Part shown: piece after piece, positions 8,801 through 17,056 of the stretch
Numbering within the stretch: the first letter of the stretch is position 1
Layout: each line of letters starts with the position of its first letter
NCBI RefSeq assembly: GCF_900110205.1
Contig: NZ_FOCV01000040.1
Span: 1-41,653, forward strand
From: Rhizobium tibeticum
GTDB taxonomy: Bacteria; Pseudomonadota; Alphaproteobacteria; Rhizobiales; Rhizobiaceae
Length of the DNA: 41,653 bases
Direction of reading: 5' to 3'
Position numbers and translations under genes: made by a program
The notes under the pieces: generated by a model
Told to the model about the DNA's origin: nothing
The model's database searches: none
The model's input: only the letters and a program-made list of their open reading frames with translations

Positions 8801-9640
8801 GAATTCGGCGACGGCCGCATCGGCGAGATATTCATCGACATGCACAAGGAAGGTGCCGCCTTCCGCGCAATGATGAACAACTTCGCCATCGCCATCTCGC
8901 TTGGCCTGCAGTACGGCGTGCCGCTCGAAGAATATGTGGAGGCATTCACCTTCACCAAATTCGAACCGGCAGGCGTGGTCATCGGCAACGATGCGATCAA
9001 GAACGCCACGTCGATCCTCGACTACGTGTTCCGCGAACTCGCCGTTTCCTACCTCGGCCGTCACGATCTGGCGCATGTCGACACATCCGACTTCTCGAAC
9101 ACGGCGCTCGGCAAGGGCATCCAGGAAGGTAAGACAAATCTCGTTTCGACGGGCTGGACCCGCGGCTACAAGCCGACGCTCGTCTCCGGCAACGAGCGTC
9201 AGACCTCTGGCGAGCCGAAGGGCTCCGCCACCGCAGCTCCTGCGCGTGCCTCCTCCGGTGCCACGGTCACGTCCTTTGCGGGTGCAGCCGCCCGCAAGAT
9301 CGAGCCGACCGTTGCCATCTCCACCTCCGAAATCGTCGCCTTCAAGCGCGACTACGAGGAGCGCGCTCGGGAATTGGCCGAAGAGATCGCCGAGGAAGTG
9401 ATCGAAGAGGTCGCCACCGAAACCCAGCAGCAGGCAACCGCCCTCTTCTCCGACAAGGCTGCCGCCGACGCCGCATCGGCCAAGACGGAAGCCAAGAAGG
9501 TCGAGGCCGAACGCCGCGCCCGCTCGATCATGCAGGGTTACACCGGCAACATGTGCTCCGAGTGCCAGAACTTCACGATGGTGCGGAATGGAACCTGCGA
9601 GAAGTGCGACACGTGCGGAAGCACAAGCGGCTGCTCTTGA
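5816..9640 (+). CDS. nrdJ: adenosylcobalamin-dependent (class II) ribonucleotide reductase
   Basis: A 1274-residue class II ribonucleoside-diphosphate reductase. It makes deoxynucleotides with adenosylcobalamin as radical source and needs neither oxygen nor a beta subunit. Visible landmarks are NSPQWFNTG (from N152), Cys199 in HACFIQ as one redox cysteine, SNPCSEYM with Cys477, and the family's C-terminal cysteine-rich tail (CSEC at 1247-1250, CEKC at 1261-1264, Cys1267, Cys1273). This tail probably hands electrons from thioredoxin to the active site. The length is normal for the long rhizobial form. An AGAGG-like ribosome site lies before the ATG at 5816. Two NrdR-box-like sites upstream indicate NrdR repression. 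A 150-residue Ala/Glu-rich linker (about 1090-1240) precedes the tail. Confidence 0.97.
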   Translation: MRIERRFTKAGQSAYADIEFRKATSEIKNPDGSIVFRLENIDVPAQFSQVAADILAQKYFRKAGVPAKLKKVEENDVPSFLWRSVADEAALKDIPKDQQYGSETDARQVFDRLAGTWTYWGWKGGYFSSEEDASAFRDELAYMLATQRVAPNSPQWFNTGMHWAYGIDGPGQGHFYVDPFTGKLTKSKSAYEHPQPHACFIQSVEDDLVNEGGIMDLWVREARLFKYGSGTGSNFSYLRGEGEKLSGGGRSSGLMSFLKIGDRAAGAIKSGGTTRRAAKMVVVDIDHPDIEEYINWKVKEEQKVAALVTGSKVVAKHLKAIMKACVNCDGGDDGDCFEPNKNPALKREIRAAKKDQVPENYIGRVIQFARQGYKDLEFKTYDTDWDSEAYLTVSGQNSNNSVSIKDDFLRTVENDGDWNLTARKDGKVMKTLKARDLWESISYAAWASADPGLHFNTTMNDWHTSPAAGPIRASNPCSEYMFLDDTACNLASLNLMQFKDAATKRINISDYEHAVRLWSVVLEISVMMAQFPSRRIAELSYEYRTIGLGYANIGGLLMSSGIPYDSDEARAIAGSLTAIMTGISYATSAEIASELGPFPMFKPNRENMLRVIRNHRRAAYGEASGYEGLSINPVALIHSENPDQDLAAHAKSAWDKALELGEKHGYRNAQATVIAPTGTIGLVMDCDTTGIEPDFALVKFKKLAGGGYFKIINRAVPEALRTLGYSESQIAEIEAYAVGHGNLNQAPAINPSTLKAKGFTDEKVDAVNAALKSAFDIKFVFNQWTLGTDFLKAILKVSDEQLADVSFNLLDHLGFSKKDIEAANIHVCGAMTLEGAPFLKNEHLAVFDCANPCGKIGKRYLSVDSHIRMMAAAQPFISGAISKTINMPNDATVDDCKSAYMLSWKLGLKANALYRDGSKLSQPLNASLIEDENDEDAMEDLLQQPVAAQAVTITEKIIERVVERVTREREKLPNRRQGYTQKAAVGGHKVYLRTGEFGDGRIGEIFIDMHKEGAAFRAMMNNFAIAISLGLQYGVPLEEYVEAFTFTKFEPAGVVIGNDAIKNATSILDYVFRELAVSYLGRHDLAHVDTSDFSNTALGKGIQEGKTNLVSTGWTRGYKPTLVSGNERQTSGEPKGSATAAPARASSGATVTSFAGAAARKIEPTVAISTSEIVAFKRDYEERARELAEEIAEEVIEEVATETQQQATALFSDKAAADAASAKTEAKKVEAERRARSIMQGYTGNMCSECQNFTMVRNGTCEKCDTCGSTSGCS

Positions 9641-9887
9641 TTACTCTTCTTACTTGTGTGTGTAGGGCGCCACTGAGTTTGTCATTGCGCCATCCTGATG
9701 TCACTAAACTGACTTTTTTGGCGGACTAGCGAAACAACGTTCCGGGCACTTCGGCGCCCGGAAAATGGCCCAAGGAACAAAACAGCAGTCAACCATGACG
9801 GGTGAGATGGAATGGCTGACGGGGTAATTGCAAACTGGGATGGCCACGATTACCAAGCCCGGTCGATCACCAGCACCAGGAGCCTGC
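9641..9887. other. intergenic stretch after nrdJ with a GC hairpin
   Basis: There is no gene here. An inverted repeat, TCCGGGC (9741-9747) and GCCCGGA (9756-9762), with an eight-base loop forms a stable stem between the convergent nrdJ and hydrolase genes. It may terminate transcription but lacks a following T-run on either strand. Confidence 0.4.
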
Positions 9888-10976
9888 TCATGGAGTAACC
9901 TTTCCGTCCGGTCTGGGCATCGATTTCTTCCAGAATTCGCACGCGGCCGCTATCCAGCCCTGCGCCGACGTGCCCGCACCGGTACCGAAGCCATGGCCGA
10001 CGCGCGGGTACTCGAGATATTCCACGGGTGTCCCCGCCCTGCGCAGGGCGTCGATCCGACGTCGCATGGTCGCGGGCGACGCGATGCCATCGTCTTCTCC
10101 GACGACTGCGAAGGTGGGCGGTTCCACGGGGGCACGGTCCGAGTGGGCTGTGTACGCCATGACGACCGCAGTCGGTCCGTCCACCCTGTCGCCGCCAAAC
10201 GCGGCCACCCCGCGTGACCCGATAGATGCGGCCATTCTTGCACCCGCCGAACTGCCCCAGAGCGAGTAGCCTTCCGTGGATATGCCAAGCTTTCGGGCGT
10301 TGCGGAACACGAAGGAGAGTGCCGCGGCCATGTCTTCGGTGGCTACCCCGCCGCCAGCGCCGGCCCGGTATCGGACGACGAAGGCGTTGTATCCGCAGGC
10401 GTTGATCTCGTTCGCGTAGGGAAAGCCCTCGTGAACCGAACCGACATAGGCAAACCCGCCTCCGGGAGCGATCATCGCGAAAGGTGCGTCGGGTGGGCCT
10501 CGAAAGAAGAACAGCCCAGCGCTCGCCTTGCTAGGGTCGCTACGCTTCTCCTCCTCGGAGTAGATGTCGAAGAACACCTGATGTCCGGCCGCGACGTCCT
10601 CGATCATGCGATTCAATCCGGCCGCCACAACGTCAGGCTTGACCTCGCTGTGGTAGGGCAGCAGCGAAGCGATCTGGTCGAGACGCATCTCCGGATCGTA
10701 GCTCCGACCATCCCACGGGAGAATGAGCGGTGCGAATCCTTTGAAGGCGGGATGTGAGAGTAGATTGCTTATTCGCTCGCCGGTCGCGAGATGGCGCGCA
10801 GACGAACTATCCGCGAGCTTGTCAGCTTGACCCGGCTGGACTGACAATTTGCCCGCCTCCTCTGTGGCTGCCGACATTGGGGCAATCGTAAGCGACAGGG
10901 CGAGGCTTGCAGTCCGGAGGGGGCCGGGCTTCGCTCTTGAGGGTCGTCCGGCGGATTTGGATTCGAATGCAGACAT
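9888..10976 (-). CDS. alpha/beta hydrolase (esterase/lipase-like), probably exported
   Basis: A 362-residue protein of the alpha/beta-hydrolase fold. It has an oxyanion-type stretch APGGGFAYVGS, the nucleophile elbow GSSAG, an acid region VVGEDDGIASP, and the late histidine in VGHGFG, which is the normal Ser-Asp-His order. The N-terminus carries basic residues then TASLALSLTIAPMSAA, a plausible Sec signal, so the mature enzyme may be periplasmic; the exact start is uncertain. The closest general type is a secreted carboxylesterase or acyl hydrolase. It is the last gene of a minus-strand operon (MFS exporter, two aldo/keto reductases, this hydrolase), 44 bases after the preceding reductase, and so probably belongs to the LysR regulon at 14857. 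Confidence 0.8.
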   Translation of the reverse strand: MSAFESKSAGRPSRAKPGPLRTASLALSLTIAPMSAATEEAGKLSVQPGQADKLADSSSARHLATGERISNLLSHPAFKGFAPLILPWDGRSYDPEMRLDQIASLLPYHSEVKPDVVAAGLNRMIEDVAAGHQVFFDIYSEEEKRSDPSKASAGLFFFRGPPDAPFAMIAPGGGFAYVGSVHEGFPYANEINACGYNAFVVRYRAGAGGGVATEDMAAALSFVFRNARKLGISTEGYSLWGSSAGARMAASIGSRGVAAFGGDRVDGPTAVVMAYTAHSDRAPVEPPTFAVVGEDDGIASPATMRRRIDALRRAGTPVEYLEYPRVGHGFGTGAGTSAQGWIAAACEFWKKSMPRPDGKVTP

Positions 10977-11020
10977 TGTTGCGTCGTGCCGCCTGCTGAT
11001 CGGGCGGCTCGTCCTAATGT

Positions 11021-12019
11021 TCAGTGGCCGGTCATTTTGAGGACGGCCTCCGGGAGGCGCTCGCCCTGCACGTCTATCTTCGATGCCTCCTGATCGATCT
11101 CCGACAGATCCTCAGGTTTCAGCATCAGATCTGCGCCGCCTATATTCTCTTCGAGGCGGTGCAGCTTGGTGGTGCCGGGGATCGGCACGATCCATGGCTT
11201 CTGCGCCAGAAGCCATGCAAGCGCCACCTGCGCCGCGGTGACCTGCTTGCGTGCCGCAACCGTCTTGATCACATCCACCAGCGCAAGGTTGGCCTTTCTA
11301 GCCTCGGGAGAGAAGCGCGGCACCGCATTCCGGAAGTCTCCTTCCTCGAACTTGGTGTTCTCGTCGATCTTCCCCGTGAGGAAGCCCGCGCCGAGAGGCG
11401 TGAAAGGAACAAAGCCGATGCCGAGTTCTTCGAGAACCGGAAGCAACTCCTTCTCAGGGCCGCGCCAGAATAGCGAATACTCGCTTTGCAGCGCCGTGAT
11501 CGGCTCGACCGCGTGGGCGCGTCGGATCGTCTGGACGCCCGCCTCCGAAAGGCCGTAGTGCTTCACCTTGCCCTCGGCCATCAACTCCTTGATGGTGCCT
11601 GCAACATCCTCGATCGGCACGTTTTGGTCAACGCGATGCTGATAGAAGAGGTCGATGCGATCGGTCCTCAACCGCCTCAACGCAGCATCGGCGACGTCCC
11701 TGATGTGCTCCGGCCGACTGTTCGTTCCGCCCGAGCGGCGCTGTCCGGTTTCGAGGTCGATGTCGAAGCCGAACTTCGTGGCGATCACCACCTGGTCGCG
11801 GATGGGCTGAAGCGCCTCGCCGAGAAGCTCTTCGTTTGCAAACGGCCCGTAGGCTTCCGCCGTGTCGAACATGGTGACACCCCGGTCATGGGCGGCGCGG
11901 ATAAGATTGATCATCTCGGCCTTGTCGCCGCCCTCGCCGTACACTCCCGTCATGCCCATGCATCCCAACCCGAGGGCCGAGACTTCAAGTCCGGCATTTC
12001 CAAGCTTGCGCTTTTGCAT
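11021..12019 (-). CDS. aldo/keto reductase, cytosolic
   Basis: A 332-residue NADPH-dependent aldo/keto reductase with the (beta/alpha)8 pattern. The opening MQKRKLGNAGLEVSALGLG is diagnostic, and the catalytic tetrad is visible as Asp52 and Tyr57 in FDTAEAYG, Lys82 in TKFG, and His128 in FYQHRVD. The start at 12019 is chosen for the AAGGAAAAG ribosome site; the upstream extension is not conserved-looking. It reduces aldehydes or ketones to alcohols; the substrate cannot be told. Its neighbour at 12057 is a clear paralogue with an added Tat signal, and the 37-base gap shows co-transcription. Confidence 0.9.
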   Translation of the reverse strand: MQKRKLGNAGLEVSALGLGCMGMTGVYGEGGDKAEMINLIRAAHDRGVTMFDTAEAYGPFANEELLGEALQPIRDQVVIATKFGFDIDLETGQRRSGGTNSRPEHIRDVADAALRRLRTDRIDLFYQHRVDQNVPIEDVAGTIKELMAEGKVKHYGLSEAGVQTIRRAHAVEPITALQSEYSLFWRGPEKELLPVLEELGIGFVPFTPLGAGFLTGKIDENTKFEEGDFRNAVPRFSPEARKANLALVDVIKTVAARKQVTAAQVALAWLLAQKPWIVPIPGTTKLHRLEENIGGADLMLKPEDLSEIDQEASKIDVQGERLPEAVLKMTGH

Positions 12020-12056
12020 TGTCTTTTCCTTCTTGATATTGCGCGACCCGTAGTGG

Positions 12057-13232
12057 TCAGGTTCGCTGCGGCGCTTCCACGCCAGAGTAGACAAGCACCT
12101 GATCTGGGAGCCTCGCGCCGCTAATCTCGATGGCGGCGACCGCCTCGTTCAATTCCTTGATCTCGTCCGGTTCGAAATGAACGGACGCTGCGCCGATGTT
12201 CTCAAGCATGTGCGGCATCTGCGTTGATCCAGGAATGGGCACGATCCACGGCTTCTGCGCCATCAGCCACGCCACAGCGATCTGGCCCGGCGCTGCCTGC
12301 TTGCGCTGGGCCCATCCTCTCAACAACGTGACGAGCGCGAGGTTCCCTGGCAGGTTCTCGGGCGAGAAGCGGCTCTCCACTCCGCGGATGTCGCCTTCCG
12401 CGAACCGCGTACGTTCGTCGATCGCGCCCGTCAGGAAGCCGACGCCGAGCGGGCTCCAGGGAACGAAGCCGATCCCCAGTTCTTCGCACAGAGGGATGAC
12501 CGCCTCCTCGGGACCGCGCCACAGCATCGAATACTCGTTCTGCACGGCGGCAACGGGAAGCGCGGCATGAGCCCGGCGGAGCGTGTTCAGCCCCATCTCC
12601 GAAAGCCCCCAGTGCAGCACCTTCCCCTGCTTCATCAGGTCATCTACCGCGCCTGCAACATCCTCGATCGGAACCTGAGGATCGACGCGGTGCTGGTACA
12701 GGACGTCGATTCGGTCCGTCTGAAGCCGCTTCAACATTCCTTCGACGGCGAGCTTTATGTGTTCCGGGCGGCTGTTGAGGCCGGGCAGCCGCTTTCCCGT
12801 CTCGAGATCGATGTTCCAGCCGAACTTGGAGGTGATGGCGACTTTGTCCCTAATGGGCTTCACGCCTTCCCCAAGGATTCGCTCGACCTCGTGCGGCCCA
12901 TATGCTTCTGCCGCGTCGAAAAACGTCACGCCGTTTTCGAAAGCAGCGCGGATGATCCTGATCATTTCCTGTCGGTTCGGGATCGTCGTCTGATACGTGC
13001 GGCTCATGTTCTGGACGCCGATGCCGATGCTGGAAACCTCCAGCGAGCCGAGCCTGCGACGGCCGAGTCCCCCGGACGCGGCGGCAGAAGTGCCACCCTC
13101 CTGTGCCAGCGTGGATCCGGCTTCGAGGATCGGAACCGCGGCCAGAGCGCCCGCGGCACCGAGGAAGAGACGGCGGCTGAGCGCGGCGCCCTCGGCGACC
13201 GGATGCGGTGTATCCCTGTTCTCGTTGGACAT
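12057..13232 (-). CDS. Tat-exported aldo/keto reductase
   Basis: A 391-residue aldo/keto reductase preceded by a twin-arginine signal: SRRLFLGAAGALAAVP begins at residue 19, with cleavage expected near TLAQE. The catalytic residues remain: Asp106 and Tyr111 in FDAAEAYG, Lys136 in TSKFG, His171 in YQHRVD. It is a paralogue of the cytosolic enzyme at 11021. The start at 13232 is preferred over 13244 because GGAG lies six bases before it. Tat export implies folding with its nicotinamide cofactor before secretion; a periplasmic reductase of this class is unusual. A GATTAG half-site (13282-13287) lies just upstream, so LysR control of an internal promoter is possible. Confidence 0.88.
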   Translation of the reverse strand: MSNENRDTPHPVAEGAALSRRLFLGAAGALAAVPILEAGSTLAQEGGTSAAASGGLGRRRLGSLEVSSIGIGVQNMSRTYQTTIPNRQEMIRIIRAAFENGVTFFDAAEAYGPHEVERILGEGVKPIRDKVAITSKFGWNIDLETGKRLPGLNSRPEHIKLAVEGMLKRLQTDRIDVLYQHRVDPQVPIEDVAGAVDDLMKQGKVLHWGLSEMGLNTLRRAHAALPVAAVQNEYSMLWRGPEEAVIPLCEELGIGFVPWSPLGVGFLTGAIDERTRFAEGDIRGVESRFSPENLPGNLALVTLLRGWAQRKQAAPGQIAVAWLMAQKPWIVPIPGSTQMPHMLENIGAASVHFEPDEIKELNEAVAAIEISGARLPDQVLVYSGVEAPQRT

Positions 13233-13322
13233 GTCGTTCTCCATCAGCTTCGTGGTCGAATGTAGTGTGTGCGTTCGGTGGGATTAGACGCCGAGGACCG
13301 CATGTCCCTAGCTTATGAATGG

Positions 13323-14768
13323 TCAGGCATCGGCAGCGCAGGCAGTATTGGCTTCATCGAGCTTTGCCGAGTTAGCCTTACCGACCGACCGGACAATGGT
13401 TGTCAGTGTGATCAGAAACCCTAGGATCAGCATGACCGTTCCAGCGTCGAAGGCGTGCGAGACGCGGTAGGCGGTCAGATCCGCCCCGCTGAGGCCGGCC
13501 GACCTAATCCCCGCAATCGCTATAAGGGCACTGAGACCGACGGAGCTTCCAATCTGGTGGGCGACGTTGACCGCGCCAGAGGCAGCTCCGGCATCTGAAT
13601 GATCCACACGGGCCACACCGGCGGATGTAAGGGGGCTGAGCGTCAGACCCTGACTGATCCCGATCAGGATCATCGGCAGAGCAACGGCGGTCCAGTAATC
13701 GGATCCCACGCCTACCCGGCTCAACCAGGCCATCGCGATGATGCCGATGACCATTCCTCCGACGAGAATCGTGTTGCGGCCGAAGCGGCGGATGAGACGC
13801 GGCACGATCATCGCGATCGGAACGTGCAGGATCGTCGCGGGGACGAAAGCCAGGCCCGTGAGAGCGGGGCGGAAGCCGGCGACTTCCTGCAGATAGAGCG
13901 TCGTGAAAAAGAAGAACCCTACCATCGCGGCGAGATAGAGGACGCGCGCACCGTAGGCGCCTGATCGTTCCACGTCAGAGAACAGGCGGAGCGGAAGTAT
14001 GGGCTGCCGCGCCCGACGTTCGATCAGAACGAAAAGGCCAATGAGGACGATGGAGGAAAGGAGAATAGCGACGGTGATGGCATCCCAGCCCGCCTGTGCC
14101 GAGCGAATGAACCCGTAGGCGAGCGCGCTCATTCCGATTGTCGATGTGAGCGCACCCGGGACATCGAACGCACCTGGTCGCTTACCTGTTTCAGGGATGT
14201 AGGCGCGCGCCGCGAGGATCATCGCTATCCCGATCGGCAGGTTGATCAGGAAGCCGACACGCCACGACAGCCAGTCGGCGAGAAGGCCGCCGGCGATCAG
14301 CCCAACGGTGGCGGAAACACCCGCCGCGGCGCTGTAGAGCGACACCGCCCGGATACGCTCTTCGCCCTCGTCAAAATTTGTCTGCAACAGTGCCAACGTC
14401 GAGGGTGCGAGAATGGCCGAACCCAGCCCCTGGATGGCTCGCCAGGCAAGCATCCATGCGGATGATTGCGAGGCACCGATCGCGACTGACGCCAAGGTGA
14501 AGATCGCCATGCCGACCATGAACATCCGACGGCGGCCGAGGATGTCACCCGCTCTTGCTCCGAGCAGAAGAAAACCCCCGAAAGTCAGCGTGTAGGCGCT
14601 CTGCACCCAGGCAAGCCCAGCATCTGTGAAACCAAGTTCGTGATGGATCTTGGGCAACCCTGTGAGCACGACCGAGATGTCGAGGACGATCATCACATAG
14701 CTGATGAGGATGATGGCGAGGATGGCGGTCTTGTTTGAATGGGAGGTGGTCGATTGTTCGATAGGCAT
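13323..14768 (-). CDS. MFS exporter, DHA2 (14-TM drug:H+ antiporter) type
   Basis: A protein of about 481 residues with roughly 14 hydrophobic helices. DHA2 features are visible: the first helix carries VMIVLDISVVLTGLP (motif D1), the helix 2-3 loop has GDILGRRRMF (motif A), and helix 5 has VGLIAGGLLADWLSW (motif C, typical of exporters). It probably pumps a small organic compound out of the cytoplasm using the proton gradient. The start at 14768 is preferred because the longer frame adds a non-membrane extension. It leads the minus-strand operon and faces the LysR gene across an intergenic region that carries a perfect LysR-type palindrome. Confidence 0.9.
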   Translation of the reverse strand: MPIEQSTTSHSNKTAILAIILISYVMIVLDISVVLTGLPKIHHELGFTDAGLAWVQSAYTLTFGGFLLLGARAGDILGRRRMFMVGMAIFTLASVAIGASQSSAWMLAWRAIQGLGSAILAPSTLALLQTNFDEGEERIRAVSLYSAAAGVSATVGLIAGGLLADWLSWRVGFLINLPIGIAMILAARAYIPETGKRPGAFDVPGALTSTIGMSALAYGFIRSAQAGWDAITVAILLSSIVLIGLFVLIERRARQPILPLRLFSDVERSGAYGARVLYLAAMVGFFFFTTLYLQEVAGFRPALTGLAFVPATILHVPIAMIVPRLIRRFGRNTILVGGMVIGIIAMAWLSRVGVGSDYWTAVALPMILIGISQGLTLSPLTSAGVARVDHSDAGAASGAVNVAHQIGSSVGLSALIAIAGIRSAGLSGADLTAYRVSHAFDAGTVMLILGFLITLTTIVRSVGKANSAKLDEANTACAADA

Positions 14769-14856
14769 CACTCGTCCGTTCTGCGCTTTGCAAGGCCGTC
14801 CTCCACGACGAAGCTGCGGTTTCGATGCTGGCAAGATATTCCTTGCCGACCATTTC

Positions 14857-14873
14857 GATTAGAGGCACTAATC
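14857..14873. promoter_or_regulatory. LysR-type operator, copy 1
   Basis: GATTAGAGGCACTAATC is a perfect 6-bp-arm palindrome with a five-base centre, and it contains the T-N11-A core of LysR-family sites. It lies between the divergent LysR gene (29 bases before its start) and the MFS operon (89 bases before its start). A near-identical palindrome stands before the six-gene operon at 17057. Confidence 0.75.
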
Positions 14874-14901
14874 GGGATGAAGCTATAAGGATACCTAATG
14901 A

Positions 14902-15795
14902 ATGCCGCAGGAGAATTTCAACGATCTGGTCGCGTTCGTCACGGTGGCGCGCGAGGAAAGCTTTACCAGGGCGGCCGTAAAACTCGGCGTCTCCCAATCG
15001 GCGCTCAGTCAGACTGTGCGCGGTCTCGAGGAGCGGCTTGGTCTTCGGCTGCTGACAAGGACGACCAGGCGCGTCTCGCCGACGCCTGCCGGAGAGCGCC
15101 TTCTTCAGACGGCGGGCCCGAGGTTCGATGAAATCCAGACCGAACTGTTGGCACTCAGCGAGATGCGGGACAAACCTGCCGGAACCGTGCGCATCACTGC
15201 GGGTGAACACGCCGCGATCTCCGTTCTTGCTCCCGCGTTAGAAAAAATTCTTCCAAATTACCCAGACGTCAATGTTGAGATTACCGTCGACTACGGGCTG
15301 ACAGATATTGTCGCGGAGCGTTATGACGCGGGTGTTCGGCTTGGCGAGCAGGTCGCGAAGGACATGATCGCCGTCAAGATCGGACCGGAGATGCGAATGG
15401 CCGTCGTGGGGTCGAAATCCTATTTCCAGCGCAATCCGTGGCCCGAGACACCCCAGGACCTCACAGCCCACAACTGCATCCAGATTCGCATGCCCACCTA
15501 TGGAAATATATTTCCTTGGGAGTTCGAAAAGGACGGGCATGAGGTCAAGGTCAGGGTCGAAGGCCAGCTCGTCTTCAACAACATGGGAATGCGTCGCGAA
15601 GCCGCCCTACGGGGACTTGGTCTGGCGTATATGCCCGAGGACCAAGTGGTGGCCGCGGTTCGCAGGGGTGACTTGATCCGGGTTTTGGAAGACTGGTGCG
15701 AGCCGTTTGCGGGCTATCATCTGTACTACCCCAATCGAAGGCATACCTCTCCGGCATTCGCGGCTGTCGTCGATGCGCTTCGCTTCCGAGGATAG
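14902..15795 (+). CDS. LysR-family transcriptional regulator
   Basis: A 297-residue regulator. The N-terminal winged helix-turn-helix (about residues 3-62, FTRAAVKLGVSQSALSQTV) is followed by a linker helix and a periplasmic-binding-protein-like effector domain (about residues 90-295). It has AGEHAAISVLAP, and a C-terminal segment with GLGLAYMPEDQV that is usual for the AaeR/CrgA-like subgroup. A TAAGGA ribosome site precedes the ATG at 14902; an ATG at 14898 is out of frame. It is divergent from the MFS-reductase operon and probably controls that operon, itself, and the operon at 17151 through the shared GATTAG-N5-CTAATC palindrome. The inducer is unknown. Confidence 0.92.
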   Translation: MPQENFNDLVAFVTVAREESFTRAAVKLGVSQSALSQTVRGLEERLGLRLLTRTTRRVSPTPAGERLLQTAGPRFDEIQTELLALSEMRDKPAGTVRITAGEHAAISVLAPALEKILPNYPDVNVEITVDYGLTDIVAERYDAGVRLGEQVAKDMIAVKIGPEMRMAVVGSKSYFQRNPWPETPQDLTAHNCIQIRMPTYGNIFPWEFEKDGHEVKVRVEGQLVFNNMGMRREAALRGLGLAYMPEDQVVAAVRRGDLIRVLEDWCEPFAGYHLYYPNRRHTSPAFAAVVDALRFRG

Positions 15796-15951
15796 CGTTC
15801 TTTCACGCGTAGCAACCGCCGCTCTTGCCGTTCATGCTCGACCTAGCTTGGGCCTACAGCAGTCAAATGCCTCTGTCTGCTTTGCGCCGCCAGGAGCAGA
15901 CATTGCGGTAGTCCGTGCGGGTGCCAGAGACCCTATTCAAATAACATCGGA

Positions 15952-16050
15952 GTGACGAAACTGAAGGTCGAAATTTCAGAATGGTCGCCGTTATGGGGCG
16001 AAAAGTTTCCGCGATTGGGAGCCGAAATTCGCGCTTCACTCGGCAACAGA
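15952..16050 (+). pseudogene. GrpB-family N-terminal fragment
   Basis: The first 33 residues from a GTG at 15952 (VEISEWSPLWGEKF then AEIRASLGNR) resemble the N-terminus of GrpB-family nucleotidyltransferase-fold proteins, which continue with a HIGSTSVPG motif. That motif is absent; the frame goes on with unrelated residues and stops at 16149. It appears to be a truncated gene left between the LysR gene and the second operon. A 13-residue frame (16108-16149) with its own ribosome site follows and may be another gene start cut off. Confidence 0.45.
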
Positions 16051-16321
16051 AGCGAGGGAGGTGGCCAGACAGGGACGACCATCGCCACGCTCTTAGAAGG
16101 TGACATCATGAAACTGATCAGTTTACCTAAACGCGCTAAAGTAGTATAAATTTCTTCGTAGCTCTTGAGCTCGGACCTAAGCCCGACCTCACGCGACTCA
16201 CCGAAATCTGATTGCTTCTACCTGAAAAGGCCGAGATTGCTGTCCGAATCCCGGCTGTGACCCCGCAGGTTTCCGGCGCGATCCGTAGATAGCATTTCGG
16301 ATATATCGAAGGAGAGAAATC

Positions 16322-16477
16322 ATGCTGCAAAGACACGTCCTGTCGCTCGCGATCGGCGTTGGCCTCACGAGTGCCTGTCTTCTTTTCGTTGAACCTTTGG
16401 CGGCTGCCGATCAAGAGCAGTGGCCTAGCACAAAAGCTGGAGCCGCGGCGAGAGAGTCAGTACCGATGCGGCAATGA
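16322..16477 (+). pseudogene. truncated secreted-protein gene start
   Basis: A 51-residue frame with a strong ribosome site (AGGAGAG, about six bases before ATG). It encodes a clear Sec signal peptide (VLSLAIGVGLTSACLLFVEP, cleavage near LAAAD) followed by only a dozen or so natural-looking residues (QEQWPSTKAG). From about 16430 the frame runs into the antisense of a truncated cyclase gene and stops. The original product, probably a small periplasmic protein, is therefore lost. The identity of the parent gene is unknown. Confidence 0.5.
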
Positions 16478-16847
16478 CGATGTAGTAGAAATCAACCCTG
16501 CTTGTCAGAAAGACAAGATTTTGAGGGACTTCCTCCCCACTGCTGAGGGGCGCGAAGGTTATGACAGCGGAGATCAACAGCGCGCCCATTGCGAAGAACG
16601 CGAACCGTGCCGCGATTTCGTAGCGTGTGTCGACTGCGGCCAACGGCAGGAGGCCGATTGCGGCGAACATTAAGAACAGACCAGCGATCCAGAGATCGTT
16701 CGGATAGTAGTAGCCCCATAGCGCTGCCCCCGCCATCAGCGACGCTGCGACGGTCCGGCCAAACACCGCGAGCTTGAATCCCCTCCGCTCAGCGAATGCA
16801 AGTGCTCGACTCGTCGGCTCGGCCAGCGTCGGCGTATCGGTTTCCAA
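16425..16847 (-). pseudogene. N-terminal membrane domain of an adenylate/guanylate cyclase, truncated
   Basis: About 135 residues with roughly five hydrophobic helices. The pattern RALAFAERRGFKLAVFGRT, then a helix rich in A/G/L, YEIAARFAFFAMGALLIS, QNLVFLTSRVDFYYIV and LTLSPRL, resembles the membrane N-terminus of rhizobial class III nucleotide cyclases. There the helices continue for another 60-80 residues before the cyclase domain. Here the gene ends at LTLSPRL plus four unrelated residues, exactly where the signal-peptide gene on the other strand also ends. No catalytic domain exists. It is a recombination remnant. Confidence 0.6.
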
Positions 16848-17056
16848 GGCATATCTCCAGACACTTGACGTGGTCGCCGGAGGTGCGTGAAAGTCCTATG
16901 GCAGTACAAGAGCGCAAACTTTGTAATTTGGACAATCCTGTGGCAGCGGAACTGCGCCGTACGCAAAGCAATCAGCTTCTTGAGCGCTGTTTCCAGGACT
17001 TCGAGGCCGATGCGCCCTCCGAACATCATCGAAAAAGTAATCAACAATTCGTGATT

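Noticed and set aside
11486..12124. Plus-strand frame opposite the aldo/keto reductases
   Set aside because: Antisense shadow; the tetrad motifs on the minus strand are decisive.
13282..13298. GATTAG half-site before the Tat-exported reductase
   Set aside because: Only one arm matches the LysR palindrome, so it is mentioned as a possibility but not called as a site.
15796..16321. Full gene between LysR and the cyclase remnant
   Set aside because: Only fragments (GrpB-like start, a 13-residue frame) are seen.
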